NCBI GenBank assembly: GCA_012961845.1
Contig: DTYO01000237.1
Location: 1-36,858 of the forward strand
Source of the DNA: Thermodesulfobacteriaceae bacterium
Lineage (GTDB): Bacteria; Desulfobacterota; Dissulfuribacteria; Dissulfuribacterales; UBA3076
Direction: 5' to 3'
DNA length: 36,858 nt
Part shown: piece after piece, positions 1-8,387 of the stretch
Layout: every line of letters starts with the position of its first letter
Numbering within the stretch: the stretch's first letter is position 1
Notes under the pieces: model-generated
Databases searched by the model: none
Told to the model about the DNA's origin: nothing
Seen by the model: only the letters and a program-made list of their open reading frames with translations
Translations under genes and position numbers: made by a program

Positions 1-840
1 GATGCCCCGAGGTACGGAGCAGAGAGACGCGGTGCCCCTATCTTCGCCTATGTCCGGGCGGGCCGGTCTTCTGTCAATGAGCGCGGAATAGTGCGCCATC
101 CCGACCTGGTCACAGTTGCTGACGACACCCTTGTTCCCATACCTGCGGCCGGAGTCCTGGAAGGATTGACAGAATCCACCGTCCTCCTGATCTACAGCAG
201 AGAAGATCAGGAAACGTGGAGGCAGAGACTTGGCAGGAGGGTTTGCCGCCTCCTTATCCTGCCTCCGGACATGTTTGAGGGAAGAGGCGGCGGGGCACCG
301 TTTGCCGGGGCCATCTGCGCCGGAGCAGCGGCGCGTCTGACCGGCGAGATATCCGTTCTGGCCCTCAGATCAGCAGTCAGGCAGGAACTCACGGATCATC
401 CCGAAGACATCATAGAATATAACCAGGACAATGCCGTCTCCGCATATGAATACATGGAGCCATATCAGGGATGGGTGACCGAAGGCAGAAAAATCAGTGC
501 AGAGAAATACCGCAGGCCCGACTGGATCGATATACCCTTTGAAGACGCCCTGGTTGCTGCGCCCGTCATAAGGGCTGCGGCCACAAGCGAGAAAATGCCT
601 ACAGGCCTGTGGCGCACTATGCGTCCTGAGATCGATTACAGTCGCTGCAGGCGCTGCTGGTGGATCTGCGGAACCCTGTGTCCGGACAGCGCAATCGATG
701 CCGACGAACAGGACCGGCCGGCAATAGACTACAAGCACTGCAAGGGCTGCATGATCTGCGCTGCGGCCTGTCCTTCCCACGCAATAGAGATAACATCCGA
801 AAAAGAGACCCTGCCCAGGGAAAAGGGAGGTGACAGATAG
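1..840 (+). CDS. 2-oxoacid:ferredoxin oxidoreductase, fused gamma and delta subunits (5' end missing)
   Basis: The frame is open from base 1, so the gene starts upstream; a GTG at 91 is internal. The window-start residues (YGAERRGAP, bases 13-39) match the conserved GPERRGAP region of the gamma subunit, so roughly 40-45 residues are missing. The gamma domain runs to about base 600. It is followed by a delta-type bis-[4Fe-4S] ferredoxin domain (about 625-800) that passes electrons from the catalytic clusters to ferredoxin. The second motif is a normal CxxCxxCxxxCP (about 736-773). The first (646-684) reads CRRCWWICGTLCP, which is CxxCxxxCxxxCP with one extra residue. The enzyme family decarboxylates 2-oxoacids to acyl-CoA in the cytoplasm. 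The alpha gene follows directly with its Shine-Dalgarno site inside this gene's end. The substrate cannot be read from the sequence. Confidence 0.9.
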   Translation, partial: DAPRYGAERRGAPIFAYVRAGRSSVNERGIVRHPDLVTVADDTLVPIPAAGVLEGLTESTVLLIYSREDQETWRQRLGRRVCRLLILPPDMFEGRGGGAPFAGAICAGAAARLTGEISVLALRSAVRQELTDHPEDIIEYNQDNAVSAYEYMEPYQGWVTEGRKISAEKYRRPDWIDIPFEDALVAAPVIRAAATSEKMPTGLWRTMRPEIDYSRCRRCWWICGTLCPDSAIDADEQDRPAIDYKHCKGCMICAAACPSHAIEITSEKETLPREKGGDR

Positions 841-841
841 G

Positions 842-2086
842 ATGCACAAGCTGCTTACCGGAAACAGGGCTGCGGCCTGGGGAGCACGTCTCAGCGGCGT
901 AGAATACATTCCGGCCTTTCCCATCACGCCCCAGACTGAGATCATAGAAACTCTGGCCGCATGGATCGAGGCCGGTGAGATGCAAGGACGATTCGTACAG
1001 CTTGAATCGGAGCACTCCATGGTCACTGCCGCAGGTGCGGGTGCAGCAACCGGCGTGAGGGTGTTCACCGCCACATCCAGCCAGGGGCTGCTCTATGCAA
1101 TGGAGATGATCTACTCCGTTGCAGGCTGGCGGGTGCCCTTCGTATTGGTCAATGTCTCCAGAGGTCTGTCCGCCCCCATAACCCTTGAACCTGACCACAA
1201 CGATGTGATGGCCGCACGGGATACCGGCTTTCTCCAGCTCCACTGCTCCACATGCCAGGAAGTGCTGGACTCGGTAATCATGGCATACAGGCTCTCGGAA
1301 GACATGCGTATCAGGCTTCCGGTCATCGTGAATCTTGACGGTTTCTACCTTTCATTCACAAGAGAACCCGTGGCAGTGCCGGAACCCGAACAGATCCGAC
1401 GCTTTCTGCCGGAATTCGATCCGGGAGAAATCTATTTCCGGGCCTCCATGCCGGAAAGCCAGGCTGTGGCAGTGCTTGGAGGCAGCACCTATTCCTATTT
1501 CCGGTATGAAACCCACTTAGCCGCCACCAACGGCATCGCTGTCTATGACGAGATTTCAAGGGAATTTGCCAGAGAGACAGGCAGGGCATACCATGTTGTA
1601 GAGGAATATAGATGCGCTGATGCTGAATACCTGTTTGTCATGCTTGGCTCGTTTGCCACCAAAGCAATAGAAGCGGTAGACCGCCTGCGCGATGCGGGAA
1701 AGGCTGCAGGCCTTCTCAGACCCAGGCTGTTCAGGCCCTTTCCTGTCGAAGCCCTTCGAAGGGCATGTGCTGGGAAAAAGGGACTTGCCGTGATAGACCA
1801 GAACCTCTCCATGGGCAGGGGGGGAATACTCCATACGGAACTCACCTCAGTCCTGTACGGAGAACCGGACATGCCTCCGGTTGCAGCAAGCTTCATAGGA
1901 GGCCTGGGAGGACGCGACATCAGCCTGGAAGAAATGTTCGAGATCATGGACGTTGTGATACAGGCTGCGGAACAGGGCAGGAGGCTCGAGCCGAGGCTCC
2001 TCTATACGGAACGGGAACTAAGGCAGATAAAGAGCCTCCAGGCCGTGGCCAGAGCCGAAAGGCATACTCTTGGAGAAGGAAAATGA
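842..2086 (+). CDS. porA: 2-oxoacid:ferredoxin oxidoreductase, alpha subunit
   Basis: The 414-residue product matches PorA/VorA-type alpha subunits: an N-terminal pyrimidine-binding domain beginning with the PAFPITPQTEIIETL segment, the ESEHSM motif, the ATSSQGL segment, and a C-terminal transketolase-like domain with GRGGILHTEL. I chose ATG 842 because GGAGGTG at 826-832 sits 9 bases upstream; the in-frame GTG at 830 lies within that ribosome-binding site. With the beta subunit it forms the thiamine-diphosphate active site that splits 2-oxoacids with CoA. The gene follows the gamma-delta stop by one base and overlaps the beta start (ATGA at 2083). The symbol is by family only; it could equally be a VorA- or KorA-type enzyme for branched or aromatic 2-oxoacids. 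Confidence 0.9.
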   Translation: MHKLLTGNRAAAWGARLSGVEYIPAFPITPQTEIIETLAAWIEAGEMQGRFVQLESEHSMVTAAGAGAATGVRVFTATSSQGLLYAMEMIYSVAGWRVPFVLVNVSRGLSAPITLEPDHNDVMAARDTGFLQLHCSTCQEVLDSVIMAYRLSEDMRIRLPVIVNLDGFYLSFTREPVAVPEPEQIRRFLPEFDPGEIYFRASMPESQAVAVLGGSTYSYFRYETHLAATNGIAVYDEISREFARETGRAYHVVEEYRCADAEYLFVMLGSFATKAIEAVDRLRDAGKAAGLLRPRLFRPFPVEALRRACAGKKGLAVIDQNLSMGRGGILHTELTSVLYGEPDMPPVAASFIGGLGGRDISLEEMFEIMDVVIQAAEQGRRLEPRLLYTERELRQIKSLQAVARAERHTLGEGK

Positions 2087-2997
2087 CAAGACGGCATCCG
2101 GAACTTCCTTCCACGCACCTCATGGGAACGGGCACACCCATGTGCGCAGGCTGCGGCGGGCTCGAGGCCATCCATGAAATCTATGACATCCTGGGCAGCA
2201 ATACGGTCTTCGTAAATGCAGCCGGATGCATGACGCTTCTTTCCGTCTATCCGTTCACACCCTTTCGCGGATCATGGCTCTATACCGCCATGGCATGCGC
2301 CCCTGCCGGGGCACAGGGCATACGAGACGCCCTAGACGTACTGCTTGAAAAAGAAAGGATCCAGCCCGATGAAGACCTGCAGGTGGTAGTTCTGACCGGA
2401 GACGGCTCAGCCTACGGCATGGGGCTTTCAGCCACTTCCTGCGCCATCGGCAGAAACCTCGACTTCATTTATGTCTGTTATGACAACGAGGGCTATGGCA
2501 ATACCGGCCAGCAGTATTCCCAGGCCACTCCTCATGCCGCCAGGACAGCCACCAGCAGAGGAGTCAGTGGATTCCAGGGCTACAAGAAAGACCTCTTTTC
2601 CATATGGGCCGCACACAGACCGGCCTATATCGCCACAGTGACCGGAGCAGATCCTCTGGACCTGGCCAGGAAGATAAAAAAGGCAAAGGGGCTCAGAGGG
2701 CCAAGGCTGATAATTGCGCTTTCTCCATGCCCTACAGGCTGGAACTATGATCCCAGCCTTACCGTGGAGATAGGCAGGCTTGCCGTCAAAACCGGGATCT
2801 GGCCCCTCAAGGAATATATGGACGGGAAGGTGGTCCATACCAGGATGCCGGGACGACGTCCCGCCGTAGAAGAATATCTCAGGCTCCAGGGCCGGTTCGA
2901 CCACCTGTTCAGGCCGGAGAGGAATGAAAAAATACTCGCTGAAATACAGGCGGGAATAGATGCATACTGGGAAGAGGTTCAGGACAGGAGCACCTGA
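2083..2997 (+). CDS. porB: 2-oxoacid:ferredoxin oxidoreductase, beta subunit (TPP-binding)
   Basis: The product is 304 residues, the usual PorB length. The thiamine-diphosphate motif is visible as GDGSAYG (residues 106-112) followed by CYDNEGYGNTG (132-142). Cys21 and Cys24 (MCAGCGG), Cys49 (NAAGCM) and Cys216 (SPCPTGW) are the four expected ligands of the proximal [4Fe-4S] cluster. I chose ATG 2083, which overlaps the alpha stop as ATGA and has GGAGAAGG 4 bases before it; the frame is open much further upstream, but only as a shadow of alpha. The protein acts as an alpha-beta-gamma-delta complex in the cytoplasm. Tight coupling to alpha and to the downstream ligase indicates one operon. Confidence 0.92.
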   Translation: MTRRHPELPSTHLMGTGTPMCAGCGGLEAIHEIYDILGSNTVFVNAAGCMTLLSVYPFTPFRGSWLYTAMACAPAGAQGIRDALDVLLEKERIQPDEDLQVVVLTGDGSAYGMGLSATSCAIGRNLDFIYVCYDNEGYGNTGQQYSQATPHAARTATSRGVSGFQGYKKDLFSIWAAHRPAYIATVTGADPLDLARKIKKAKGLRGPRLIIALSPCPTGWNYDPSLTVEIGRLAVKTGIWPLKEYMDGKVVHTRMPGRRPAVEEYLRLQGRFDHLFRPERNEKILAEIQAGIDAYWEEVQDRST

Positions 2998-2998
2998 C

Positions 2999-4717
2999 AT
3001 GAAGACAAAACCTGTTAAGAGCTACTACCACAGAGGCGGAACCGAGCCGCTCCTTGGAGCGACCATACCTGAGTATTTCGATCGGATCGTGGAAAGTCAT
3101 CCGGACCGGGATGCAGTAGTCTCCATACCCCAGGCAAACAGGCGGCTTTCATATTCCGAACTGGCCCAGGCGGTGAGATTCACTGCACGAGGTCTCCTGG
3201 GCATGGGTTTCAAAAAGGGTGACCGCATAGGTATATGGTCAACCAACAACCTGGAATGGCTGCTGCTGCAGATGGCTACCGCATACATGGGGGCCATACT
3301 GGTCAACATCAATCCCGCCTACCGGCTATTGGAACTGGCCTATGCCCTGAAGCGGTCTGAAGTCCAGGGACTATTCCTCATCCCGACCTTCAGGACCAAC
3401 AACTACCTGGAAATGGTGACAGAACTGGTGCCCGAAGTGCGTGACAAGCCGTGGGAGGCTCTCTCCAGCAGAGAATTTCCTTTCCTGAAACGCATTGCAG
3501 TTTACAACCCGGCAGCCCCGGCCCAGACCTCCAGGCCGTATCCGGGCTTCGGTGTCTGGCAGGATCTCATGGAGGCTGCAGACCGGGTCTCCTTGGATGC
3601 TCTCTATAAGATCTGCGCCTCCCTGGACATGGATGATCCCGTCAATATCCAATATACATCGGGCACAACCGGTTTTCCAAAGGCAGTCCTCCTCACCCAT
3701 CACAATCTCCTCAACAATGCCTGCTTCTCTGCACGTGCCATGCATTTCACCGAAGAGGACCGCCTCTGCATACCAGTGCCGTTCTATCACTGCTTCGGCA
3801 TGGTGCTCGCAAACCTGCTGTGCCTCTCCACGGGGGCATGCATGGTCATAGCCTGCGAACATTTCGATCCCCTCCAGGTATTGGAGGCCGTGGAACAGGA
3901 AGGTTGCACCGCGATCCATGGAGTCCCCACAATGTTTATCGCAGAACTTGAGCTTCCCGGTTTCAGCCGGTTCGATCTGACCACCCTCAGGACCGGCATC
4001 ATGGCAGGGGCTCCATGTCCGCCTGAACTCACGAAGCAGGTCATGGAAAAAATGCACTGCAGGGAGATCCTCATCGGTTACGGAGAAACTGAAGCATCCC
4101 CGCTGACCCATCTGACTGAACCAGACGACAGCCTGGACAGGCGGATCAATACCGTGGGCAGAAATCTTCCCCACCAGGAGGTGAAGATTGTAGACACTGT
4201 TTCCGGCCGGACGCTTCCCCTGGGAGAAACAGGGGAGATATGCTTCAGGGGATACCACATAATGAAAGGGTATTACAATGACCCCGAAGCCACTTCAAAA
4301 GCAGTGGATGAAAACGGCTGGCTGTTCTCGGGCGACCTCGGCTCGATGGACGAAAACGGATATGTCAGGATCACAGGAAGACTTAAGGAAATGATCATAC
4401 GGGGAGGAGAAAACATCTATCCCAGAGAGATAGAGGACTTCATCTTCACCCACCCCAAGGTGGCAGAATGCGCCGTGTTCGGAATCCCCGACGAATATTA
4501 CGGGGAAGAAGTCATGGCCTGGATAAAACTTCGCGAAGGGGAGAAGGCCACTGCAGAAGAGATCCGGGGATACTGCAGAGGGCGTATTGCACACTTTAAA
4601 ATACCAAAACACATCTGGTTCGTGGACGAATTCCCCATGACAGTAACCGGCAAACTGCAGAAGTTCAGGATGCGGGAGATGGCCATCGAAAAAATGGAGG
4701 AGCAGAACGGGGCCTGA
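2999..4717 (+). CDS. AMP-forming acyl-CoA synthetase / CoA ligase
   Basis: The 572-residue protein is a full-length ANL-superfamily enzyme that activates a carboxylic acid with ATP to an acyl-AMP and then a thioester. The P-loop YTSGTTGFPK is at about residues 218-228, GYGETEASP at about 360, SGDLGSMDENGY at about 445, the hinge region GRLKEMIIRGGENIYP just after it, and the C-terminal catalytic lysine in TVTGKLQK near 547. The sequence is closest in style to medium-chain or fatty-acid ligases (FadD/YngI-like) rather than acetyl-CoA synthetase. ATG 2999 is one base after the beta stop, with AGGAG at 2986-2990. Location directly behind the oxidoreductase suggests it handles the same acyl-CoA or acid, in either direction; that is inference. 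Confidence 0.88.
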   Translation: MKTKPVKSYYHRGGTEPLLGATIPEYFDRIVESHPDRDAVVSIPQANRRLSYSELAQAVRFTARGLLGMGFKKGDRIGIWSTNNLEWLLLQMATAYMGAILVNINPAYRLLELAYALKRSEVQGLFLIPTFRTNNYLEMVTELVPEVRDKPWEALSSREFPFLKRIAVYNPAAPAQTSRPYPGFGVWQDLMEAADRVSLDALYKICASLDMDDPVNIQYTSGTTGFPKAVLLTHHNLLNNACFSARAMHFTEEDRLCIPVPFYHCFGMVLANLLCLSTGACMVIACEHFDPLQVLEAVEQEGCTAIHGVPTMFIAELELPGFSRFDLTTLRTGIMAGAPCPPELTKQVMEKMHCREILIGYGETEASPLTHLTEPDDSLDRRINTVGRNLPHQEVKIVDTVSGRTLPLGETGEICFRGYHIMKGYYNDPEATSKAVDENGWLFSGDLGSMDENGYVRITGRLKEMIIRGGENIYPREIEDFIFTHPKVAECAVFGIPDEYYGEEVMAWIKLREGEKATAEEIRGYCRGRIAHFKIPKHIWFVDEFPMTVTGKLQKFRMREMAIEKMEEQNGA

Positions 4718-4762
4718 AATACCGGAGTACGTCTGCCCCCTCCACCATGCATCTTCAGCAGA

Positions 4763-6337
4763 CTAGCGGGCTGCATGATCCTGGTTCAAGACTCCGGATG
4801 CAAGAGAGGGAAACCTGGACAGATCTGTATGCGGCAGGAACAGGGCGCCAGTAAGCTGATTCATGAAATCTCCCCTGACATTCATCTCCAGATAGGTTAT
4901 CTTGTCACAGATCTCTTCCACCTCTTCCCTGGCCCGGCGCCTTCTCAGGGCTTCTACCGCCCCGTCTCCAGCCGCGTTGCCAAGCCCGCTGAACCGCTCC
5001 ATGGGAACATCGGGGAGCATGCCGATGGTGACGGCCTTCTCCGGATCGATAAAGTTGCCGAATGCGCCCGCCACATAGAACGTATCTATGTCCTGGAATC
5101 CTATTCCCACGCTCTGGATCACCACATTAAGTATGGTGTACATGGCGCCCTTTGATCTCACCAGGTTTTTGATATCCCCCTGGCTGATATATATAGGCTT
5201 CCCGTGAGCCGTCTCCTCTTCAGATGCTACGATATACATCCACTGCCCGGCGGTCTCCCTCATCCTTTTTCTGTCTCTGTCTACCACCAGCTTGCCCGTT
5301 GGATCCACCAGACCTGCCACAAACATTGCAGCCAGCAGATCTATGATGCCCGAACCGCAGAGCCCTGCAGGAGGCCCGCCGTCTATGGTACTGTACCGAA
5401 CCTCCAGGCTGTCCCGGTCGATTTCAATCCTTTCTATGGCCCCGGGCTGGGCCATCATGCCGCACGACAGGATGCCTCCCTCGAGAGCAGGCCCTGCAGC
5501 CCCTGCGCAGGCGACCAGCCAGTCCCGGTTGCCCAGCACCACCTCTGCATTGGTACCGACATCCACCAGCATGGAGATCTCTTCCCGGAGGTGCATTCCC
5601 GAGACAAGAATACCCGCCAGCAGGTCCCCACCGAAATAACTGCCGACATTTGGAAAACAATACAGCCAGGCCCCTGAATGGACATCTATCCCTATCTCCC
5701 CGGGCCTGATGAGATCGAACCGGTTGGCCACAGGCAGATACGGCTCCCGGCAGATATGCGATGCATCCAGACCAAGCAGGAAGTGGCACATGGTGGTATT
5801 GCCGGCCACTGACACATACCTGATCCAGCCTCGATCCATCCCATTTTCTTCTGAAAGCTCTCCTATGGATGTGTTGAAAAGATCTACGATCTCAGACTGC
5901 AGGATGCGCAGGCCGTCTCCCCTGCCTGCAAACATGATCCTGTCCAGTATGTCTTCGCCATGGGCCCTCTGTGGATTCGGCCTGGAAAAAGATGAAACCA
6001 TCTCACCTGTTGACAGATCAACCAGGTAGAAAACCACTGACGTACTGCCGAGGTCCACCGCCAGTCCTAATATCTTTTCTGTTGCACTGCCGCCGGACAC
6101 ATGGGCTACCTCCCAGCCGCACGGGCCGTCGCAGAGTACGGTCCTCACTCTGTACCCTGCCTGGGGCAGCACATCGGAGAGTCGGGCACAAATCCTGAGA
6201 GGCATGGACGGCCGTTGCCCGAGGATGTCCGTTAGAGCGCTCCTGAGGCGGAGTTCATGGCTGCGGTTATCACCAAGAGACGGAGGGGGAAGAACTACAT
6301 CCTGGATCCTGACCACAGGATCAAAATGCTCTCTCAT
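4763..6337 (-). CDS. RACo-like ASKHA ATPase (DUF4445 family) without N-terminal ferredoxin domain
   Basis: The 524-residue product aligns with the ATPase part of RACo, the reductive activator of corrinoid proteins. Phosphate-1 motif LAVDLGSTS is at residues 92-100, phosphate-2 LVDVGTNAEVV at 257-267, CAGAAGPALEG at 277-287 and GLCGSGIIDL at 325-334. A VAGAFGNFIDPE motif precedes the C-terminus. Typical family members begin with a [2Fe-2S] ferredoxin of about 90-100 residues. Here the protein begins at the linker (MREHFDP, then LPPPSL), and only eight codons separate ATG 6337 from an in-frame stop at 6362-6364, which is also the stop of the upstream gene. The start has only a weak GAAGG site. 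It should bind ATP and may reactivate a cob(II)alamin protein or another metalloprotein, but electrons would need a separate donor. No corrinoid protein or methyltransferase is in the window. Confidence 0.82.
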   Translation of the reverse strand: MREHFDPVVRIQDVVLPPPSLGDNRSHELRLRSALTDILGQRPSMPLRICARLSDVLPQAGYRVRTVLCDGPCGWEVAHVSGGSATEKILGLAVDLGSTSVVFYLVDLSTGEMVSSFSRPNPQRAHGEDILDRIMFAGRGDGLRILQSEIVDLFNTSIGELSEENGMDRGWIRYVSVAGNTTMCHFLLGLDASHICREPYLPVANRFDLIRPGEIGIDVHSGAWLYCFPNVGSYFGGDLLAGILVSGMHLREEISMLVDVGTNAEVVLGNRDWLVACAGAAGPALEGGILSCGMMAQPGAIERIEIDRDSLEVRYSTIDGGPPAGLCGSGIIDLLAAMFVAGLVDPTGKLVVDRDRKRMRETAGQWMYIVASEEETAHGKPIYISQGDIKNLVRSKGAMYTILNVVIQSVGIGFQDIDTFYVAGAFGNFIDPEKAVTIGMLPDVPMERFSGLGNAAGDGAVEALRRRRAREEVEEICDKITYLEMNVRGDFMNQLTGALFLPHTDLSRFPSLASGVLNQDHAAR

Positions 6338-6361
6338 TGCACGATCTGCCTTCAGCTCAGC

Positions 6362-6634
6362 TTATTTCTCTTCCTTTTTGTCCTCCGGAACCACGTCAAT
6401 TACAAAAAAACCGGGATCTGGCGGGGGAACCCTGTCAAACTGCCTCCTGTACTCCTGGTTCATCCGATCCATTGTTTTATTGACGCGCCATGCAAGATAC
6501 GCAGCCATACATCCGAAGACCACCAGCGCACCTAAAAAAACAGGCAGGGCCACAAAAAAAGCCCCAATGGCCAGGAGAATAAGGCCGATTATGGTGATTG
6601 GCGAGATCTGGCCGCTTCTGTAATACATTTTCAT
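6362..6634 (-). CDS. Small two-helix membrane protein, function unknown
   Basis: I do not recognise a family. From ATG 6634 the product has 90 residues: a short polar N-terminus (MKMYYRSGQ), one or two adjacent hydrophobic helices from about residue 11 to 48 (ISPITIIGLILL and onward), then a basic stretch (WRVNKTMDRM) and a charged, proline-containing C-terminus ending KKEEK. I preferred 6634 because AGGA lies 12 bases upstream; an ATG at 6691 adds 19 residues but has no ribosome-binding site. The gene ends 24 bases before the RACo-like start, so the two are probably co-transcribed and this could be a membrane partner. That link rests on position only. Confidence 0.6.
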   Translation of the reverse strand: MKMYYRSGQISPITIIGLILLAIGAFFVALPVFLGALVVFGCMAAYLAWRVNKTMDRMNQEYRRQFDRVPPPDPGFFVIDVVPEDKKEEK

Positions 6635-6709
6635 GATGTTTTTGATTCCTGCAGGTAATAAGGTTTTATTCAGACCATCATCCCAATTCATTCCAGGATC
6701 ATGTATGCA

Positions 6710-6724
6710 AGGGGACTATCCCCT
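6710..6724. other. Short perfect hairpin upstream of the membrane-protein gene
   Basis: AGGGGA at 6710-6715 pairs with TCCCCT at 6719-6724 across a 3-base loop. It lies between the stop of the PilZ gene (6774) and the start of the next leftward gene. No T-run follows on either strand, so an intrinsic terminator is not supported. It could be an operator or a processing hairpin at the end of the long arg transcript. Confidence 0.3.
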
Positions 6725-6773
6725 GCTATACAGTAAGCATATAAATATCGGTTGCCACTGTTCCCTGAAAAAA

Positions 6774-7142
6774 TCAGCCTGACCCGAGCTCCCTGTCGAT
6801 CAGCTCAGGATCCCCGGTATTGTAATAGAGTACGTTTTTGAGATGAAAAAACGAATCCGCATCCATCTCATCAAATTTCATGGCCATGCCCCGGATGTCT
6901 GATCGCACCACCCTGCCCCTGATGTTAAGAACAAGCCGGGAAGTGGTGCCCGTGAGATGCAGTTCTATATCACACGGCGTCCCATCCGGATATTTGATAT
7001 CAGTGAAGCAGTAAAGCCCTCTGAGACTGAGATCCTTCGTCTTTTCCGTAATGATTGGGATGACCTGCCCCTCCGCCCTTATACAAGCGCCAGTCGTGAA
7101 AGGCACCCGGACATTGTCGCGCCTGTCAGCATATACAGACAT
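6774..7142 (-). CDS. PilZ-domain protein, probable c-di-GMP receptor
   Basis: The 122-residue single-domain protein carries both parts of the PilZ c-di-GMP signature: an RRDNVR segment (residues 7-12, RxxxR type) and DLSLRG (37-42, DxSxxG). The rest fits the PilZ beta barrel. ATG 7142 follows the argG stop by 12 bases, with GGAGG in the gap, so it is translated from the arg transcript. PilZ proteins transmit cyclic-di-GMP levels to motility, exopolysaccharide or other outputs; the target here is unknown. It is the last gene of the xerC-hslVU-arg run. Confidence 0.85.
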   Translation of the reverse strand: MSVYADRRDNVRVPFTTGACIRAEGQVIPIITEKTKDLSLRGLYCFTDIKYPDGTPCDIELHLTGTTSRLVLNIRGRVVRSDIRGMAMKFDEMDADSFFHLKNVLYYNTGDPELIDRELGSG

Positions 7143-7154
7143 GAGACGGCCTCC

Positions 7155-8387
7155 TCACATACCCTGAACCATGGACCTGATACGGAGTCTGAGGCCCTGA
7201 AGCCTTATAAATCCCTCCGCATCTTCCTGACTGTATACTTCGTCTTCCTCAAATGTGGCGAATTCAGGTCTGTACAGAGACCGGTCCGCCTTCCTACCGA
7301 CCACCTGACATGTGCCCTTATATATTTTCACCCTGACCGTTCCGTTTACCGCCGTCTGGGATTCATCCATCAATTTCTGCATCAGCTCACGCTCTGGCGC
7401 GAACCAGAAGCCGTTATATATAAGTTCTGAGTATCTAGGCACAAGGCTGTCCCTTAAATGGACGACCTCCCTGTCCAGGGTGATGGACTCCAGGGCCATG
7501 TGTGCTCTGCGGAGAATGGTGCCGCCCGGAGTTTCATAAACTCCCCGAGACTTCATGCCCACGAACCTGTTCTCCACTATGTCCTCCCGGCCCACCCCGT
7601 TTTCGGCGCCCGCCCTGTTGAGCCTTTCCAGCATTCCGACAGGCGAAAGAGGCTCTCCATCCAAGGCAACTGGATCTCCCTGTTCAAAATCTATATCCAG
7701 ATAGGTCGGCCTGTCAGGCGCCTTTTCCGGGCTTACGGTCCACTGGAACATGTCTTCAGGCGGTTCTGCCCAGGGGTCTTCGAGAATCCCTCCTTCATAA
7801 CTTATATGAAGAAGATTGGCATCCATGCTGTAGGGCTTTGACTTGGTCACAGGCACTGGGATGCCGTGGGTCCTGGCAAAATCTATCAGTTTCTGCCTGG
7901 AATCAAGATCCCAATGCCTCCACGGGGCGATAATCCTGAGAGCCGGGTCCAGGGCCATGTAGGAAAGCTCGAAACGCACCTGGTCGTTTCCCTTGCCCGT
8001 TGCACCATGGCTGACTGCATCTGCTCCGGTCTCCTGTGCAATTCTGACCTGTTCCCTGGCAATCAGGGGCCTGGCAATGGATGTTCCAAGGAGATAGGTC
8101 CCTTCATAGATGGCGTTCGCCCTGAACATGGGAAACACGAAATCCCGAACGAACTCTTCTCTGAGATCGCTGACGATCACCTCGGAAGCGCCTGTATCCG
8201 CCGCTTTCTGCCTGACCGCATCCCAGTCCTCCTCCTGGCCCACATCGGCAGCATAGGCCACCACCGGACAGCCGTATATCTCCTGGAGCCATTTCAGGAT
8301 TACAGAGGTGTCAAGACCACCTGAATAGGCAAGCACTATCTTGTTTACGTCAGCCGGTCCCCTGCCCGATTGTTTCTCACTGTTCAT
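7155..8387 (-). CDS. argG: Argininosuccinate synthase
   Basis: The 410-residue product ligates citrulline and aspartate using ATP, the penultimate step of arginine synthesis. The N-terminal PP-loop reads AYSGGLDTS (residues 20-28). The HGATGKGNDQVRFE segment, the SMDANLLHISYEGG region and the EDIVENRFVGMKSRG segment are all typical. I chose ATG 8387 because GGAGGCAGG lies immediately upstream and the protein then has family length; a longer frame to 8420 is just argF read in another frame. The gene overlaps the end of argF by 11 bases, which suggests translational coupling. Confidence 0.97.
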   Translation of the reverse strand: MNSEKQSGRGPADVNKIVLAYSGGLDTSVILKWLQEIYGCPVVAYAADVGQEEDWDAVRQKAADTGASEVIVSDLREEFVRDFVFPMFRANAIYEGTYLLGTSIARPLIAREQVRIAQETGADAVSHGATGKGNDQVRFELSYMALDPALRIIAPWRHWDLDSRQKLIDFARTHGIPVPVTKSKPYSMDANLLHISYEGGILEDPWAEPPEDMFQWTVSPEKAPDRPTYLDIDFEQGDPVALDGEPLSPVGMLERLNRAGAENGVGREDIVENRFVGMKSRGVYETPGGTILRRAHMALESITLDREVVHLRDSLVPRYSELIYNGFWFAPERELMQKLMDESQTAVNGTVRVKIYKGTCQVVGRKADRSLYRPEFATFEEDEVYSQEDAEGFIRLQGLRLRIRSMVQGM

